Shown piece after piece: positions 9,713-16,882 of a DNA stretch of 64,000 nucleotides. Under the pieces are notes generated by a model. It searched no databases. It was not told the origin of the DNA and saw nothing but the letters and a program-made list of their open reading frames with translations. The first letter of the stretch is position 1. Every line of letters starts with the position of its first letter. Both the position numbers and the translations under genes were made by a program. This DNA is from CAWHMS01 sp963830495 (GTDB lineage Bacteria > Actinomycetota > Actinomycetes > Propionibacteriales > Nocardioidaceae): the NCBI GenBank assembly GCA_963830495.1, contig CAWHMS010000002.1, forward strand, positions 186,001 through 250,000, in the 5' to 3' direction.

Positions 9713-11302
9713 TCAGCGCCGGCGGAGTCGCCGCAGCCGCGAGTGGGCCAGCGCCGCCCGGGCCGCGTTCATGCCCGGCGCGCCGTGCACTCCGCCACCG
9801 GGATGCGCCGATGCCGACCCCAGGTACAAGCCCGTGATGGGCGTCTCGGCACGACCCAGTCCGGGTACCGGTCGGAATACCAGCTGCTGGTGCAGCTGTG
9901 CGGTGCCGCCGTTGATGGCGCCGCCGATCAGGTTGGCGTTGCGGGCCTCCAGCTCGCGCGGACCCAAGACCCGGCGGGCCACGATGCGAGACCCGAAGCC
10001 CGGGGCCAACCGCTCCAGCCTTGCCTGCATCCGGTCCGCGAAGCGCTCGGTGTCCGCCTGATCCCAGACGCCCCGCACTCCCTCGTCGCCAGCGTCCGCG
10101 ACGGCGTGCTGCGGCACATGGGCGTATGCCCACAGCGCCTCGGTGCCGGCTGGTGAGCGGGTCGGATCCGCGGTGGTCATCTGGCCGGCGAGCATGAAGG
10201 GGTGCCGGGGTATCACGTTCGCGGTCACCTGCATCAGCGCCTCGGTCATCTCCTGGACGGAGTCCGCGATGTGCACCGTGCCGACGGGGAAGGGCGGCGG
10301 CGACTCCCACGGGACGGCGCCGTCGAGCGCCCAGTCCACCTTGATGGTCGACGGGTCGAGGTCGAAGCCTCGCATGCCACGAAGGGTCCGCTGCGGCAGC
10401 TTGTCGGCCGCGACGAGGCCTGCGTAGAGGTGCGGCGCAGCCACGTCGGCGATGACGGCGTACCGAGCGTGCAGCTGGCCGCCGGCGCCGACCTCCACGC
10501 CGGTGGCACGACCGTCGACCACCTCGACCTTGGTGACGGCCGAGCCGCAGCGGATCTCACCACCGACGGACTCCAGGCGACGCGCCAGCGCCTGGGTCAG
10601 CTGGCCGCCACCACCTTCGGGCACGGGGAACCCGACGGTCTGGCCCAGCATGCACAGGATGAGCCCCATGAAGCCTGACCCGGGTGCGTCGAGGGGTATG
10701 TCGGCATGCCCGGCGTTGCCGGTCAGCAGCAGCTGCGGCGACGTACCAGCGAACCGTGTCTCCGCCAGACGTCCGGCGGGAGTCAGCATCGTCCGGATGA
10801 AGTCGAGTCCACCCACGCGGTGCAGGCGTGCGAGAGCCGCAAGTCCGGACCGGACAGGCGGAAATGGCGAGAGCAGCGCGCCCACGAGCTGGTCGCCGAT
10901 GGCGTCCCACTGGCCGCAGAGGTCCAGCCAGCGCGTCCCGTCACCGGAGTGCTGCACGTCCATGAGTCGCGCCGTGACCTCCCGGTCGCGATGCAGCATC
11001 GCCCAGTTGCCGTCCGGCGAAGGATGACCGAGCACCGCCGGGGCATGCACCCAACGGAGCCCATGGTGCTCCAGCCCGAACGAGGCGATCGTCTTCGAGG
11101 CGGCCGCCAAGGGGTAGAACGCGCTGAACGTGTCGTGGACGTAGTCGGGATGCAGCTCGCGGTCACTGCGCACCGCCCCGCCGACCTCGGGTTGCTGCTC
11201 GAGCACCAGCACCGACCAGTCGGCGTCCGCGAGGCGGTTCGCCGCCACCAGTCCGTTGGGGCCCGCGCCGACGACGATCGCGTCGTAGCTGTCAGCCACC
11301 AC
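9713..11302 (-). CDS. FAD-dependent oxidoreductase, phytoene-desaturase-like
   Basis: About 529 residues from either of two adjacent GTG codons (11302 or 11299), with GGAGG a few bases upstream inside the previous gene. The N-terminus carries the dinucleotide-binding loop DAIVVGAGPNGLVAANRL followed by LVLEQQPEVGGAVRS, the pattern of the phytoene desaturase/CrtI-like amine-oxidase superfamily. The C-terminal FAD-contact segment is GLYLGSASAHPGGGVHGAPG, also typical of this group. Substrate cannot be told from sequence; many relatives act on carotenoids or other polyprenyl or lipid substrates. The start overlaps the end of the SRPBCC gene, so the two form a translationally coupled pair. Confidence 0.8.
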   Translation of the reverse strand: MVADSYDAIVVGAGPNGLVAANRLADADWSVLVLEQQPEVGGAVRSDRELHPDYVHDTFSAFYPLAAASKTIASFGLEHHGLRWVHAPAVLGHPSPDGNWAMLHRDREVTARLMDVQHSGDGTRWLDLCGQWDAIGDQLVGALLSPFPPVRSGLAALARLHRVGGLDFIRTMLTPAGRLAETRFAGTSPQLLLTGNAGHADIPLDAPGSGFMGLILCMLGQTVGFPVPEGGGGQLTQALARRLESVGGEIRCGSAVTKVEVVDGRATGVEVGAGGQLHARYAVIADVAAPHLYAGLVAADKLPQRTLRGMRGFDLDPSTIKVDWALDGAVPWESPPPFPVGTVHIADSVQEMTEALMQVTANVIPRHPFMLAGQMTTADPTRSPAGTEALWAYAHVPQHAVADAGDEGVRGVWDQADTERFADRMQARLERLAPGFGSRIVARRVLGPRELEARNANLIGGAINGGTAQLHQQLVFRPVPGLGRAETPITGLYLGSASAHPGGGVHGAPGMNAARAALAHSRLRRLRRR

Positions 11303-11732
11303 CGCGACCCTCCACCACGAGGGCGAGCCGCCGGAGGGTCTCGGCATTGCGCCACGACAGCGTGGCGTCTCGGACCGGTGACGGCACCAAGGTGCCCGGC
11401 CCGGAGACGGCGTCCTCCTCGATCGTCACCCGGGTGCCGGAGGCCGTCGGGACGAGCGAGAGCACCACAGCGGCCTCGCCGGCCGGCCAGGCGCGCGCCT
11501 TGAGCCGCAATGACGCGCCGGTCTGGCTCTCGAGCACCTCGGTGTGGTCGTCGATCACCGCGGGCCACACCCCGAACGAGTGGTGGATGCGACTGCCGAC
11601 GGCGGGCCACGACGCGTCCACGGCCCTGACCCTGCTCGCCCCGACCACCCACAGCGGATACAGCCAGCCGTCGGCCAGTACCGCCCAGACGTCCTGAGTG
11701 CTGGCGGCGATGATTCGCGCGTTCGTCGTCAT
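11292..11732 (-). CDS. SRPBCC (START-like) family protein
   Basis: A 146-residue protein of the helix-grip polyketide cyclase/dehydrase type, a fold with a deep hydrophobic cavity used for ligand binding or transport. Visible marks are the N-terminal TTNARIIAASTQDVWAVLAD, the strand GSRIHHSFGVWPAVIDD and the long C-terminal helix ending LRRLALVVE. ATG at 11732 is the only plausible start; the ribosome binding site is weak (GGACC). It is the first gene of a two-gene unit with the phytoene-desaturase-like oxidoreductase, so the pair probably handles one hydrophobic substrate; that is inference from overlap alone. Confidence 0.8.
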   Translation of the reverse strand: MTTNARIIAASTQDVWAVLADGWLYPLWVVGASRVRAVDASWPAVGSRIHHSFGVWPAVIDDHTEVLESQTGASLRLKARAWPAGEAAVVLSLVPTASGTRVTIEEDAVSGPGTLVPSPVRDATLSWRNAETLRRLALVVEGRGGG

Positions 11733-11827
11733 GGTGACAGGTCCCGTCAGATTGTGGAGGCGCGCGGCCGCACGCGGACGCACGGGTGGGTGTGCCGCCC
11801 GTGCACCTCCCTTGTACCCACCCGCGA

Positions 11828-11873
11828 CTTGTCAGAACCCCGTTGCCCTATAGGGCTCTCTCATTCTGACAAC
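11828..11873. repeat. Dispersed palindrome, TGTCAGAA family, copy 2
   Basis: TTGTCAGAA (11829-11837) is exactly complementary to TTCTGACAA (11864-11872). The centre contains the smaller palindrome CCCTATAGGG. It lies between divergent genes and is very similar to the copy at 12.50 kb, sharing CGTTGCCCTATAG in the loop. Confidence 0.75.
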
Positions 11874-11932
11874 TCGAAGGTGCGGACCTGAGTTGCCCTC
11901 CTGGGGTCAGGTCTCCGGCAGCGATTCGGGAC

Positions 11933-12481
11933 GTGAGTTTCTCCTACCGTCTACGGGGTTTGGACGAGGACGAGGTCCGCGACTTCCTGTACCTCCTCGC
12001 CGACCAGGTGCAGGCGGCGGACGCCGAACGCACCGGCCTTCGCGCCGAGGTGCAACGGCTGGTCGGTGAGTTGGAGCGGCTGCGTGCCGAGAGGTCGGCC
12101 GACAGCTCCGCGCCCGAGGTCAACCCGCATTCGGTGGCGCTGTTCAGCCAGGCGCAGCAGGTGGCCGACCAGCTGATCGAGGAGGCCGTGCGACGAGCTC
12201 GAGAGCTGATGATCACCGCCCGCGCGCAGCAGCGGGACATCCTCCAACAAGCGCACGACGCCGCCGAGCAAGCGGGCCGGACGGCGGGGGCGCACGCAGC
12301 GGGCGCAACTGAGGCAGCCGAGGCGGATACCTCGGGCTACACCACCCGGGTCGACGAGATCGAGTACGTGCGCACCTTTGCCAAGGTGGCTCAGGTGCAG
12401 CTGCGATCTGTCCTGGAGGCGTTGACCGAGCAGGTGGACAAGCTCGGCGACGTGCCGAAGATGTCACCGAACGACCGCTGA
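11933..12481 (+). CDS. DivIVA-domain coiled-coil protein
   Basis: A 182-residue protein, GTG start. The opening SYRLRGLDEDEVRDFLYLL matches the conserved core of DivIVA/Wag31-like domains, which bind curved membranes at cell poles and septa. It is followed by a coiled coil (ADAERTGLRAEVQRLVGELE), a second helical block rich in Gln and Ala, and a conserved-looking EYVRTFAKVAQVQLRSVLE helix. Homology seems to begin upstream of the first usable start: the in-frame codons before it read SPAAIRD, resembling the TPADIRN that normally opens this domain, yet there is no ATG, GTG or TTG there. Two palindromic repeats bracket the gene. The family is clear; the exact start is not. Confidence 0.75.
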   Translation: MSFSYRLRGLDEDEVRDFLYLLADQVQAADAERTGLRAEVQRLVGELERLRAERSADSSAPEVNPHSVALFSQAQQVADQLIEEAVRRARELMITARAQQRDILQQAHDAAEQAGRTAGAHAAGATEAAEADTSGYTTRVDEIEYVRTFAKVAQVQLRSVLEALTEQVDKLGDVPKMSPNDR

Positions 12482-12499
12482 CGCGCCGCTGCTCCGCCT

Positions 12500-12544
12500 C
12501 TTGTCAGAACGACGTTGCCCTATAGCGCGCCCTCGCTCTGACAG
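12500..12544. repeat. Dispersed palindrome, TGTCAGAA family, copy 3
   Basis: TGTCAGA (12502-12508) pairs with TCTGACA (12537-12543). The loop shares CGTTGCCCTATAG with the copy at 11.83 kb. It sits between the convergent DivIVA-like and thioredoxin-fold genes, a position suited to transcription termination. Confidence 0.75.
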
Positions 12545-12553
12545 GTTGGTTGC

Positions 12554-13099
12554 TTAGTCGCGCCACTTGATCGAGCAGCCCATGCTGGCCCGGTGCGGCT
12601 CCGGCACTGGCTCCTTCGCGAGCACGTGCGCGATGGCCGAGCTCAGCAGCTTGCCGCTGACGGGCACGCCGTTGCCCGGCGTCGAGTCGTCGAAGGCGCC
12701 TCGATAGGCGAGCTGCCGGTCCGCGTCGTACAGAAAGAAGTCCGGGGTGCAGGCTGCCCGGAAGTCCCGCCCCGCTGACTGCTCGGTGTCGACCAGATAG
12801 GGGAAGGACCAGCGGGCCCGCTGCTGCTGTTCGGCGAGCTTCTCCGGGCGATCGTCGGGGTACGACGACGCGTCGTTGGTGCAGATCCCGACCACGGCCA
12901 GGTCAGGGAAGTCCGCCAGCACCGAGCCGAGCTCGGACTCGAGGTGCCGCACATACGGGCAGTGGTTGCAGAGGAAGGCCACCAGAGTCGCCGACGCGTC
13001 GGTCAGGTCGGCACTGGAGACGGAGCGGCCCGAGATGTCGTCGAGGGTGAAGTCCGGCATCGGCGTGCCGAGCGGGACCATGACAGAGGAGACAGCCAT
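12554..13099 (-). CDS. Thioredoxin-fold (AhpC/TSA-type) protein
   Basis: A 181-residue cytoplasmic protein (no signal peptide) with a redox motif Cys44-Asn-His-Cys47 in VAFLCNHCPYVRHLE, preceded by PMPDFTLDDISGRSV, the usual entry strand of peroxiredoxin/TlpA-like folds, and followed by VGICTNDASSYPDD and a cis-proline-type TPDFFLYD. These features define a broadly distributed bacterial thioredoxin family that acts as a disulfide or peroxide reductase. ATG at 13099 is chosen; an in-frame ATG six codons later is possible since neither has a strong ribosome binding site. It is convergent with the DivIVA-like gene and divergent from the membrane/GNAT gene. Confidence 0.85.
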   Translation of the reverse strand: MAVSSVMVPLGTPMPDFTLDDISGRSVSSADLTDASATLVAFLCNHCPYVRHLESELGSVLADFPDLAVVGICTNDASSYPDDRPEKLAEQQQRARWSFPYLVDTEQSAGRDFRAACTPDFFLYDADRQLAYRGAFDDSTPGNGVPVSGKLLSSAIAHVLAKEPVPEPHRASMGCSIKWRD

Positions 13100-13179
13100 G
13101 CGTCCCAGCGTAGGTCGCCCGGCCGAGCGCACCGAGCGGCCCGAGCCCGAAGGCTGATCCAAACCCCTAGAGTTCGGCC

Positions 13180-13806
13180 ATGTCGTGGCTCGATGCGTTG
13201 GGCTGGGCCGGGTCGGCCCTGCTGGTCTACTCCCTGCTCCAGGCCCGGGTGCTGCGCTTCCGGATCCTCAATCTCGCCGCCTGCCTGGTGCTCGTCGTCT
13301 TCAACGCTGCCCTGCAGATCTGGCCGATGGTGGCGATGAACGTCGTACTCAGCCTCATCAACGTGTACTTCATCCAGAAGCTGTTGCTGGAGCGACACGA
13401 CCCGGCGACGTACGCCGTGATCGAGGTCGACCCCGATGACGCCTACCTGCGGCACGTGCTCGACGTGCACGAGCACGACATCCGCCGCTTCTTCCCGCAC
13501 CTGCGGTGGAGCGAGGAACCGCAGGGGAGGTCGGCGTTCCTGGTGCAGCGCGGCGACGAGACGGTCGGGATGGTGCTCGTTCGAGACGCAGGCGACGGCG
13601 TGGCGCAGGTCGAGGTCGACTACGTGACTCAGCGGTTCCGGGACTTCTCGCCGGGCGAGTTCGTGTACCGCCGCAGCGGACTCTTCCTGGAGCACGGGTT
13701 CCGACGGGTGCTGACGCCTCCCGGCATGGTCAGTCCGTACTACGAACAGCTCGGCTTCACGCGGGACGGTACGTCGTACCGGCTGGACCTCGTCGACGCG
13801 GACTGA
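13180..13806 (+). CDS. YgjV-like membrane domain fused to a GNAT-like domain
   Basis: A 208-residue protein. Residues 1 to about 70 contain three hydrophobic segments (ALGWAGSALLVYSLLQ, LNLAACLVLVVFNAAL, MVAMNVVLSLINVYFIQKL) similar to YgjV-type inner-membrane proteins. Residues about 80-205 look like a GNAT acetyltransferase fold: AFLVQRGDETVGMVLVRD, DYVTQRFRDFSPGEFVYRR and SPYYEQLGFTRDGTSY. The soluble part would face the cytoplasm. The substrate is unknown, and the acetyl-CoA loop is not clearly conserved, so the domain may be non-catalytic. Confidence 0.65.
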   Translation: MSWLDALGWAGSALLVYSLLQARVLRFRILNLAACLVLVVFNAALQIWPMVAMNVVLSLINVYFIQKLLLERHDPATYAVIEVDPDDAYLRHVLDVHEHDIRRFFPHLRWSEEPQGRSAFLVQRGDETVGMVLVRDAGDGVAQVEVDYVTQRFRDFSPGEFVYRRSGLFLEHGFRRVLTPPGMVSPYYEQLGFTRDGTSYRLDLVDAD

Positions 13807-13860
13807 GGTAGCCCGCAGCCCAATCTGAGGCCCGGGCCGCGTGATCTAGGCCACCTTCCC

Positions 13861-13992
13861 GATGGTCACCCACCACCGGCGGCCGCACGCTGGATGCAGA
13901 GCCCGCTGCCGTGCACCGACGACTTCGGCACGGCAGTGGTGCAGGGCAACGGTGCGATCTACCGGGCGGCGTGGGTGGTCCAGGTGTTGTGA
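13861..13992 (+). pseudogene. Probable C-terminal remnant of a CAP/SCP-like secreted protein
   Basis: After the preceding stop codon the same frame stays open to a TGA at 13992. Its last 34 or so codons read ARWMQSPLPCTDDFG then TAVVQGNGAIYRAAWVVQVL, resembling the C-terminal strand of CAP-domain proteins (a helix ending WM.SP, a late cysteine, GxAVVQ and an aromatic-rich final strand). No start codon, signal peptide or N-terminal domain is present, so this can only be a fragment. The assignment rests on pattern alone. Confidence 0.4.
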
Positions 13993-14006
13993 CCCGCTCG
14001 GCAGTG

Positions 14007-14042
14007 ACCGGCCCGGGCGCACGGAGCAGTGCCCGGGCCGGT
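14007..14042. terminator. GC-rich hairpin between convergent genes
   Basis: ACCGGCCCGGGC (14007-14018) and GCCCGGGCCGGT (14031-14042) form a perfect 12-bp stem with a 12-base loop. There is no T tract, as is common for actinobacterial terminators. It lies before the 3' end of the glgC-like gene and after the CAP-like remnant, so it can serve both strands. Confidence 0.65.
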
Positions 14043-14115
14043 GCCGTGCGCGGGATCAGACCAGTCGCGAAAGACGAGTACATCGTCCCGAGCGCGTCCG
14101 TAGGTCGCGTCGAGG

Positions 14116-15345
14116 TCAGTACGTCGTACCGGGCTCGAGCCGCGCACCGGCGTCCACCGTCACACCTGACGCGACCTCGCAGTCGCGGCCGACCAGGGTG
14201 ACGAGGTCGGAGTCGTGCACCGCGTCCACCTCGGGAGCACCCACGGTCGCACCCGCGCCGATGACAGCCCCGGAGTCGATCACCGCCCAGTCGACGCGGG
14301 CGCCCTTCTTGATCGTGGCGTCTTGGAGGATCACGGAGTTGCGGACGCTCGCTCCCTCCTCGACCGCCACACCCGGTCCGAGCACGCTGCGCTCCACGTG
14401 GCCCGCGACCCGGGCTCCCGGACTGACGAGGCTGGCGTCCACCCGTGCGGTGCCTACCAGCCGAGCCGGCATCCGCTGCGGCTGGTGGGTCAGGAACGGC
14501 CAGTCGGGATCACCGAAGATCACCGAGTCGTCGTCCAACAGCTCCTGGTGGGCGCGCAGGTACAGGTGCGGCTGCCCCAGGTCGCGCCAGTAGCCGGGGA
14601 GGGCGTGGCTGTAGGTGCGGCCACGCTCGACGAACCTCGGCAGCAACACCTCGCCGAAGTCGCCAAGTCCGGTGTCGTCGGCTTCTGCCTGCTGCCCCTT
14701 CTCGGCGTGCAGCTCCTCGATCACGCTGATCAGCACGTCGGGTCGGTAGGCGAAGATCTCACTCGCCACGGTGGCCGTGGTCGGCCGGTCTGGCTTGTAC
14801 TCGAAGCCCGTGACGAGCCCACTCTCGTCGGTCTCGACGGTGGCGTGGTCGCCCGCCTCCTCGATCGACACCTCCACTGTCACGACCGTGCACTCGGCGT
14901 CGGTCTTGCGATGCGTCTCGATGGCTTCCATGTAGTCGAAGCGATAGACCTGGTCGGCGCTCATGACGAGCAACACCTCCGGGTCGGCGCTCCTGATCTG
15001 GTCCCGGATGCGGAAGAGCTCGTCGGCATTGCCCTGAGCGAACCCCTGCTCGTCGGCCGAGCCCGACCCCTCCTGCGGCATGAGCAGCCGCATGCCGCCG
15101 AGATTGCGGTCGAGATCCCATGGCCGACCGTTGAACACCTGCTCCTGGATCGTCGAGCCCTGGAACTGCACCGACAGCCAGACGTCGATGATGCCGCTGT
15201 GCGCCAGGTTGGAGAGTGGGAAGTCGATGAGCTGGTAGACACCCGCGAAGGGCAGCGTCGGCTTGGCCCGCTCGCGGGTCAGGACGTCCATGCGGCCACC
15301 GGCGCCGCCGGCCTGGATGAGGGCGAGGATACGTTCGCGGGCCAT
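14116..15345 (-). CDS. glgC: Glucose-1-phosphate adenylyltransferase-like nucleotidyltransferase
   Basis: A 409-residue enzyme of the ADP-glucose pyrophosphorylase family, which makes ADP-glucose from glucose-1-phosphate and ATP for glycogen or related glucans. The nucleotide-binding loop is IQAGGAGGRMDVLTRERAKP, followed by LPFAGVYQLIDFPLSNLAHS, closely parallel to GlgC. The middle has LVMSADQVYRFDYMEAI, and the C-terminus shows hexapeptide left-handed beta-helix repeats (GARVAGHVERSVLGPGV, NSVILQDATIKKGARV). The loop has AGGAGGRM where classical GlgC has GGGGTRL, so it may be a divergent paralogue with another regulation or sugar phosphate. It is transcribed alone and divergently from the LigD-type phosphoesterase gene. 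Confidence 0.8.
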   Translation of the reverse strand: MARERILALIQAGGAGGRMDVLTRERAKPTLPFAGVYQLIDFPLSNLAHSGIIDVWLSVQFQGSTIQEQVFNGRPWDLDRNLGGMRLLMPQEGSGSADEQGFAQGNADELFRIRDQIRSADPEVLLVMSADQVYRFDYMEAIETHRKTDAECTVVTVEVSIEEAGDHATVETDESGLVTGFEYKPDRPTTATVASEIFAYRPDVLISVIEELHAEKGQQAEADDTGLGDFGEVLLPRFVERGRTYSHALPGYWRDLGQPHLYLRAHQELLDDDSVIFGDPDWPFLTHQPQRMPARLVGTARVDASLVSPGARVAGHVERSVLGPGVAVEEGASVRNSVILQDATIKKGARVDWAVIDSGAVIGAGATVGAPEVDAVHDSDLVTLVGRDCEVASGVTVDAGARLEPGTTY

Positions 15346-15458
15346 GCGCCGATCCTGGCACGGCCGTGGTCAGAGCGTCGCGGTCGGCCGGGTGCGCTCG
15401 ACCCGACCAGGGGCGCTGGCTGTGTTCGGGGTGCACCACATGTGTGAAGGTGGAGGAC

Positions 15459-16004
15459 ATGCCGGGGTCGCAGCGAGTGCCCGAGGTGCCGCGGCGCTTC
15501 GTCGTACATCGGCATCGGGCTCGGCGGCTGCACTACGACCTGCGGCTGGAGATCGACGGTGTGCTGGTGAGCTGGGCAGTGCCGAAGGGTCCCACTTTGG
15601 ACCCTGGAGCGCGACGGCTTGCGGTGCGGGTGGAGGACCACACGCTTGAGCACCTCGACATCGAGGGCGTCTTCGGCCCCGGGCGGGACACGATCATCTG
15701 GGACCGCGGCACATGGGAGCCCGTCGGCACCGATGACCCGGCGGCAGCGTTGGACTCCGGAGAGCTGCGCGCGCAGATGTACGGCGAGAAGCTCCGCGGC
15801 CGACTGGTGCTGGTCCATCGAGCCGGCCCTGACCGCAGCCAGGACGAATGGTTGCTCGTGCACAAGCGTGACCGACACGCCGCCGAGGGGTGGGACCCCG
15901 AGGACCACCGGCGGTCGGTGCTGAGCGGGCGCACCAACGAGGAGCTCCAGGAGGAGCCCGAGGTTGAGACTGCCCCGACCGGGGTAGACCAAGAGTCGAC
16001 ATGA
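15459..16004 (+). CDS. Stand-alone DNA ligase D 3'-phosphoesterase domain protein
   Basis: A 181-residue protein made of the LigD phosphoesterase (PE) domain only. The catalytic pattern is visible: RFVVHRHRARRLHYDLRLEI (His, His and Asp metal ligands) and VLVSWAVPKGP, then GRLVLVHR and DEWLLVHKRD at the C-terminus. In bacterial end joining this domain trims 3'-phosphate and ribonucleotide ends before ligation; here it is not fused to ligase or polymerase domains, and no ku gene is in the window. ATG at 15459 has GGAGG very close (2 bases), so an upstream GTG could also start. Its last codons overlap the next gene (ATGA), giving a coupled pair with the dehalogenase. Confidence 0.85.
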   Translation: MPGSQRVPEVPRRFVVHRHRARRLHYDLRLEIDGVLVSWAVPKGPTLDPGARRLAVRVEDHTLEHLDIEGVFGPGRDTIIWDRGTWEPVGTDDPAAALDSGELRAQMYGEKLRGRLVLVHRAGPDRSQDEWLLVHKRDRHAAEGWDPEDHRRSVLSGRTNEELQEEPEVETAPTGVDQEST

Positions 16005-16693
16005 CTCAGCACTCCGCCCCGGCCTCCACGCCTGCCCTGCTCGTGCTCGACGTCAACGAGACCCTGTCGGACCTGGCGCCGCTCGCGGCCCGCTTCGAGG
16101 AGGTCGGGCTGCCGGGCCATCTCGCGCCGGCCTGGTTCGCCGGCGTGCTCCGGGACGGGTTCGCGCTGGGGATGACCGAGTCAGCGGCGCCGTTCGCGCT
16201 CATCGGGCAAGAGCTGCTACGTGCCACCCTTACAGATGCCCAGCCGACCAGGGACATCGACGACGCCATCGGCCACGTCATGTCCGGCTTCATGTCGCTC
16301 GACGTGCATCCTGACGTCGCCGAGGGACTCCCCCGCATCGCCGATGCCGGCATCCGGCTCGTGACCTTGAGCAACGGTGCCAGCGCGGTGGCCGAGCAGC
16401 TGCTCGAACGGGCAGGCCTCGCCCGGTACGTCGAGGCACTCCTGACCGTCGAGGACGCGCATCTGTGGAAGCCGGCTCGGTCGGCATACGAATACGCCGT
16501 GCGCCAGTACGGCGTCGTACCCAAGGACGCGATGCTGGTCGCCGCTCACCCGTGGGACGTGCACGGTGCGCAGCGCGCCGGCCTGCGGGGTGCCTGGGTC
16601 AACCGCTCCGGAGGTCCCCACCCGGGGCACTTCCTCGCGCCCGACGTGCAGGTCGCGACCTTCACCGAGCTTGCGGATCTGCTCGCGCGCTGA
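16001..16693 (+). CDS. Haloacid dehalogenase type II family hydrolase
   Basis: A 230-residue HAD-superfamily protein of the L-2-haloacid dehalogenase subgroup. The nucleophile motif is LLVLDVNETLSDL (Asp17 with Asn two residues later instead of the phosphatase Asp), motif II is LVTLSNG, the lysine motif is WKPARSAYEYA and motif IV is VAAHPWDVHGAQRAG. Such enzymes hydrolyse 2-haloalkanoic acids, but many family members have unknown substrates. The length is normal for the family. It begins inside the stop codon of the LigD-type gene (ATGA), so both are probably made from one message. Confidence 0.85.
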   Translation: MTQHSAPASTPALLVLDVNETLSDLAPLAARFEEVGLPGHLAPAWFAGVLRDGFALGMTESAAPFALIGQELLRATLTDAQPTRDIDDAIGHVMSGFMSLDVHPDVAEGLPRIADAGIRLVTLSNGASAVAEQLLERAGLARYVEALLTVEDAHLWKPARSAYEYAVRQYGVVPKDAMLVAAHPWDVHGAQRAGLRGAWVNRSGGPHPGHFLAPDVQVATFTELADLLAR

Positions 16694-16736
16694 GTGCTGG
16701 CTTGCCCTGGGTGCTGGCTTGCGCCGGGTGCTCGAC
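16694..16736. repeat. Short 17-bp tandem repeat after the dehalogenase gene
   Basis: Two 17-base units starting GTGCTGGCTTGC at 16694 and 16711, then a partial third at 16728, directly follow the stop codon. The units differ only at their last five bases. Confidence 0.7.
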
Positions 16737-16740
16737 ACCT

Positions 16741-16801
16741 GTGATTTCGCGTCCTGCGCAGCTCGACCGGCCCTGCAAAGGTGCGCACCGCGCGAGATCG
16801 C
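16741..16801. repeat. Dispersed palindrome, TGCGCACC family, copy 1
   Basis: The left arm GTGATTTCGCGTCCTGCGCA (16741-16760) is imperfectly complementary to the right arm TGCGCACCGCGCGAGATCGC (16782-16801). A second element with the same arm sequences and the same 41-base arm-to-arm offset lies at 56281. TGCGCACC recurs once more just downstream at 16823. Confidence 0.7.
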
Positions 16802-16882
16802 GCGGGTGGCAGTGCGAAGGTTTGCGCACCCGCCGTTGGAGTGTCGCCACGCCAGCGGCTGAGTCGTGCCTAGCATGAAGGC

